NCBI GenBank assembly: GCA_963422775.4
Contig: CAUJSJ030000184.1
Location: forward strand, 1-64,000
Length of the DNA stretch: 64,000 nucleotides
Direction: 5' to 3'
From: Pelomonas sp963422775
GTDB taxonomy: Bacteria > Pseudomonadota > Gammaproteobacteria > Burkholderiales > Burkholderiaceae_C
Shown: in pieces, positions 61,516 to 64,000 of the stretch
Position numbering within the stretch: the first letter of the stretch is position 1
Layout of the letters: each line of letters begins with the position of its first letter
Program-made: the position numbers and the translations under genes
Notes under the pieces: generated by a model
Seen by the model: only the letters and a program-made list of their open reading frames with translations
The model's database searches: none
What the model was told of the DNA's origin: nothing

Positions 61516-63381
61516 ATGGACATGTCGACGCCTCCCGCCGCCCAGCCTCAAGGCATTCAAGGCATTGCTCTCGTCGAGCAGTGGCTGGGCCTGGCCCGCA
61601 GCGGCCAATGGCCCCTGCCGCAAGTCATGGAAGCCGCCTCCCGCCTGCAGGCCGCCGGCGCGCTGGACGCGGCCGCGATGCTCTACCAAGCGTGGGTGGC
61701 CGCCACGGCCTCGCCGCTGCGCCACGTGGCCTGCTTCAACTGGGGCGCCATCCTCGGCGAGCTGCGCCGCCCCACCGAGGCCGAGACGGTCTACCGCATG
61801 GCGCTGGGCCTGGCGCCCAACTTCGCCCAGGCGCGCCTGAACCTGGGCCACCAGCTGGAGCACCAAGGCCGCGAGGAAGAGGCGCTGGCCGAGTGGCGCA
61901 CCGTCTACGACAACGAGGCGCCCGAGAGCCTGGGTGCCGAGCCGCAGAGCCTGCGTCTGCACGCCTTCAACAACGCCGCGCGCCTGCTGGAGCAGCTCAA
62001 GCGCTACGACGAATCCGAAGCGCTGATGCGCCGCTCGCTGGAACTGGACCCGCGCCAGAGCGACGTCGCCCAGCATTACGTGCACATCCGCCAGAAGCAG
62101 TGCGCCTGGCCGGTCTACCAGACCTTCGGCGACGTCACGCACAACCACCTGCTGATGAGCACCTCGCTGCTCGGCATGTTGGACGAGAGCGACGACCCCG
62201 CCCTGCAGCTGCTCACCGCCCAGCGCTTCGTGCTGGAGAAGGTCGCCAAGGTCACCGAGCCGCCGTTGCACAAGGGCCGCACCCGCGAGGGCAAGATCAA
62301 GATCGGCTACCTCTCCGGCGACCTGCACATGCACGCCGTGGGCCTGCTGACGGCCGAGCTCTACGAGCTGCACGACAAGAGCAAGTTCGAGGTCCACGCC
62401 TTCAGCTGGAGCCGTGAGGACGGCACGCCGCTGCGCGCCCGCATCAAGGCGGCGATGGACAGCTACACCTCGCTGCACGGCGTGCCCGACCGCCGCGCCG
62501 CCGAGCTGATTGCCGAGGCCGGCATCGACGTGCTGGTGGACCTGCAGGGCCTGACCAGCGGCGCGCGCGCCGGCATCCTGGCGTATCGCGGTGCGCCCAT
62601 CCAGGTCAGCTACCTCGGCCTGCCGGCCACGTCGGCCATTCCCGGCGTGGACTGGATCCTGGCCGACCGCTTCGTGATGCCGCCCGAGTCGCTGCCGTAT
62701 CACACCGAAAAGCCCATCTACCTGCCGCACAGCTACCAGGTCAGCGACCGCAAGCGCGTGGCCAGCACACCGCCCACGCGCACCGAGGCCGGCCTGCCGG
62801 AGGACGGCTTCGTCTTCTGCGCCTTCAACAACAACCACAAGATGAGCGAGCAGGTCTGGCGCTGCTGGATGCGCGTGCTGCGCCAGGTGCCCAAGAGCGT
62901 GCTGTGGCTGCTGGCCGACAACCCCTTCGCCAAGGCCAACCTCACCCGGGTCGCGGTGGAAGAGGGCATCGCGCCGGAGCGCCTCGTCTTCGCCGGCCGC
63001 GCCCAGCCGGTCGACTACCTGGCCCGCTTCCAGCTCGCCGATTTGTTCCTGGACACCTTCCCCTACAACGCCGGCACGACGGCCAGCGACTGCCTGTGGA
63101 TGGGCACGCCCATCCTGACCCGCTCGGGCAAGACCTACATCTCCCGCATGGCTGGCAGCCTGCTCACGGCCGTGGGCCTGCCCGACCTCATCACGACGAC
63201 GATCGAGGAATACGAGCAGCGCGCCGTGCAGATCGGCATCCAGCCGGCCCGCGCGGCCTCCTACAAGCGCTACCTGGCCGAGCATGGCCACAGCTCGCCG
63301 CTGTTTGACATTCCAGCCACCGTGCGCGACATAGAGCGTGAATTCGAGCGTCTGGCCCTAGAGGCTCGCGCCAAACCCTAA
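61516..63381 (+). CDS. GT41-family (OGT/SPINDLY-like) glycosyltransferase with TPR repeats
   Basis: A 621-residue protein. The N-terminal half (about 15-200) holds TPR-like helical repeats. The C-terminal half is the O-GlcNAc-transferase catalytic domain, with KIKIGYLSGDLHMHAVG, VDLQGLTSGARAGILAYRGAPIQVSYLGLPATS and DLFLDTFPYNAGTTASDCLWMGTPILTRSG. Such enzymes add sugars to Ser/Thr of proteins or make glycans. I start at the ATG at 61516; the longer open frame reaches into the hairpin region. It ends directly before a type I secretion ABC gene, so the acceptor may be an exported adhesin or RTX protein. Confidence 0.85.
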   Translation: MDMSTPPAAQPQGIQGIALVEQWLGLARSGQWPLPQVMEAASRLQAAGALDAAAMLYQAWVAATASPLRHVACFNWGAILGELRRPTEAETVYRMALGLAPNFAQARLNLGHQLEHQGREEEALAEWRTVYDNEAPESLGAEPQSLRLHAFNNAARLLEQLKRYDESEALMRRSLELDPRQSDVAQHYVHIRQKQCAWPVYQTFGDVTHNHLLMSTSLLGMLDESDDPALQLLTAQRFVLEKVAKVTEPPLHKGRTREGKIKIGYLSGDLHMHAVGLLTAELYELHDKSKFEVHAFSWSREDGTPLRARIKAAMDSYTSLHGVPDRRAAELIAEAGIDVLVDLQGLTSGARAGILAYRGAPIQVSYLGLPATSAIPGVDWILADRFVMPPESLPYHTEKPIYLPHSYQVSDRKRVASTPPTRTEAGLPEDGFVFCAFNNNHKMSEQVWRCWMRVLRQVPKSVLWLLADNPFAKANLTRVAVEEGIAPERLVFAGRAQPVDYLARFQLADLFLDTFPYNAGTTASDCLWMGTPILTRSGKTYISRMAGSLLTAVGLPDLITTTIEEYEQRAVQIGIQPARAASYKRYLAEHGHSSPLFDIPATVRDIEREFERLALEARAKP

Positions 63382-64000
63382 ATGCCCCGCCAGCACGATT
63401 CCTTCTTTGACGGCCAGCCCCAGGCGCCGGGGTTGCGCCTGGCCGCCAACGGCGAACCGGCCCCGGCGCCGGATCCGTTGGAGAACCTGACCAACCAGCC
63501 CGCCGGCGACCCGCTGCTGCAGGCGCTGTCCTGGCTGACCGGCCACCACGGCAAGCCGCGCTCGCCCGATTCGCTACGTGCCGGCGCGCCGGTGGAGGGG
63601 CTGCTGACGCCGGATTCGGCCATCCGCGTCATGCGCGAGGCGGGCTACAACGCCGGCCTGCTGCGCAAGACCATCGACGACATCAACGGCCTGCTGCTGC
63701 CGGCCGTGCTGCTGCTGGGCGGTGGCGACGCCTGCGTGCTGGTGCGCCGCCTGGACGACCCCGCCGCCGTGGCGCCCGGCGCTTGCCGCTACGAGGTCGT
63801 CTTCCCCGGCCCCGAAGCCGCGGCCGTGCCGGCCACGACGGCCGAGCTGGAGCCCGAGTACAGCGGCTTCATGCTGGCCGTGTCGCCCATCGAATCGGCG
63901 CCGGGCAAGAGCCCGGAATCCTCGCTGCTCAAGTTCGGCGACCAGGGCCTGTCCTCGCACTGGCTCTGGGGCACGCTCAAGCGCTTCACGCCCTACTACC
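63382..64000 (+). CDS. type I secretion system ABC transporter, N-terminal part (cut by the window end)
   Basis: An open frame begins with the ATG at 63382, immediately after the GT41 stop, and runs off the window (206 codons seen). Residues about 42-145 match the degenerate peptidase-C39-like domain of LapB/LssB-type T1SS ATPases: LLQALSWLTGHHGKPRSPDSL, TPDSAIRVMREAGYNAGLLRK and LLLPAVLLLGGGDACVL. The catalytic Cys is absent, as in that group. The final stretch HWLWGTLKRFTPYY is the usual entry to the membrane domain. It should export a large RTX or adhesin substrate encoded outside the window. Confidence 0.83.
   Translation, partial: MPRQHDSFFDGQPQAPGLRLAANGEPAPAPDPLENLTNQPAGDPLLQALSWLTGHHGKPRSPDSLRAGAPVEGLLTPDSAIRVMREAGYNAGLLRKTIDDINGLLLPAVLLLGGGDACVLVRRLDDPAAVAPGACRYEVVFPGPEAAAVPATTAELEPEYSGFMLAVSPIESAPGKSPESSLLKFGDQGLSSHWLWGTLKRFTPYY

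Noticed and set aside
61147..63291. 714-codon minus-strand open frame opposite the GT41 gene
   Set aside because: Antisense shadow; the plus strand holds all GT41 motifs and TPR repeats.

Overview
The window is high-GC, gene-dense chromosomal DNA of a betaproteobacterium, most likely order Burkholderiales (Rubrivivax/Roseateles/Mitsuaria type). The clues are a GntR regulator followed by sdhCDAB-sdhE-gltA, a DUF2917 gene divergent from a GcvA-like LysR gene, a YebC gene, DUF4124 proteins, a Bug-type binding protein and a DUF3563-like small protein. No rRNA, tRNA, CRISPR array or prophage was found. One insertion sequence is present (about 32217-33831).

Layout. 0-6 kb: TCA-cycle block (gntR, sdhC, sdhD, sdhA, sdhB, sdhE, gltA) closed by a clear terminator; sdhB carries a one-base frameshift in a G run. 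6-8.2 kb: ribokinase-like kinase and an MTA/SAH-type deaminase. 8.2-16.8 kb: a sugar-acid locus, which I read as a cellobionate regulon. It holds a TonB-dependent receptor broken by an in-frame TAG, a LacI-type regulator, and the operon gluconokinase - GPH-type symporter - GH94 phosphorylase. Three copies of one palindromic operator tie these units together. 17-24 kb: purL, then an ArsR/SRPBCC/GST cluster and an MHS-type transporter. 24-30.7 kb: cyoABCD - SURF1 - RegB/RegA-like redox two-component system, packed as one operon, followed by a convergent FAD oxidoreductase.

32-35.5 kb: IS1182-type element, a secreted alpha/beta hydrolase and a small membrane protein. 35.8-42 kb (minus strand): a tight seven-gene run of FixH-like lipoprotein, di-haem cytochrome c peroxidase, GAF protein, MFS exporter, ExbB, ExbD and a TonB-shaped protein whose C-terminus is a predicted jelly-roll instead of a TonB domain. 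42.4-46.6 kb: DUF3563-like gene, LytS/LytTR two-component pair, DUF2938 membrane protein, a 12-cysteine metallothionein-like protein and an endonuclease V homologue with one catalytic Asp apparently lost. 46.6-57.9 kb: mostly housekeeping and accessory genes (LLM oxidoreductase, hydrolase, GNAT, DUF2917/LysR, YebC, HtrA-like protease, Bug protein, two DUF4124 paralogues, DUF1624, polysaccharide deacetylase, rlmB, upp). 58-64 kb: an unknown beta-rich protein, a split chromate transporter behind a D-2-hydroxyacid dehydrogenase, a DUF1993 protein, then a GT41 (SPINDLY/OGT-like) glycosyltransferase directly before a type I secretion ABC transporter that runs off the window.

The most interesting points are the cellobionate regulon with its shared operator, the ExbB/ExbD/jelly-roll set, and the GT41 plus type I secretion pair at the right edge. 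All assignments come from reading the sequence and from recalled family knowledge; no database search was run.
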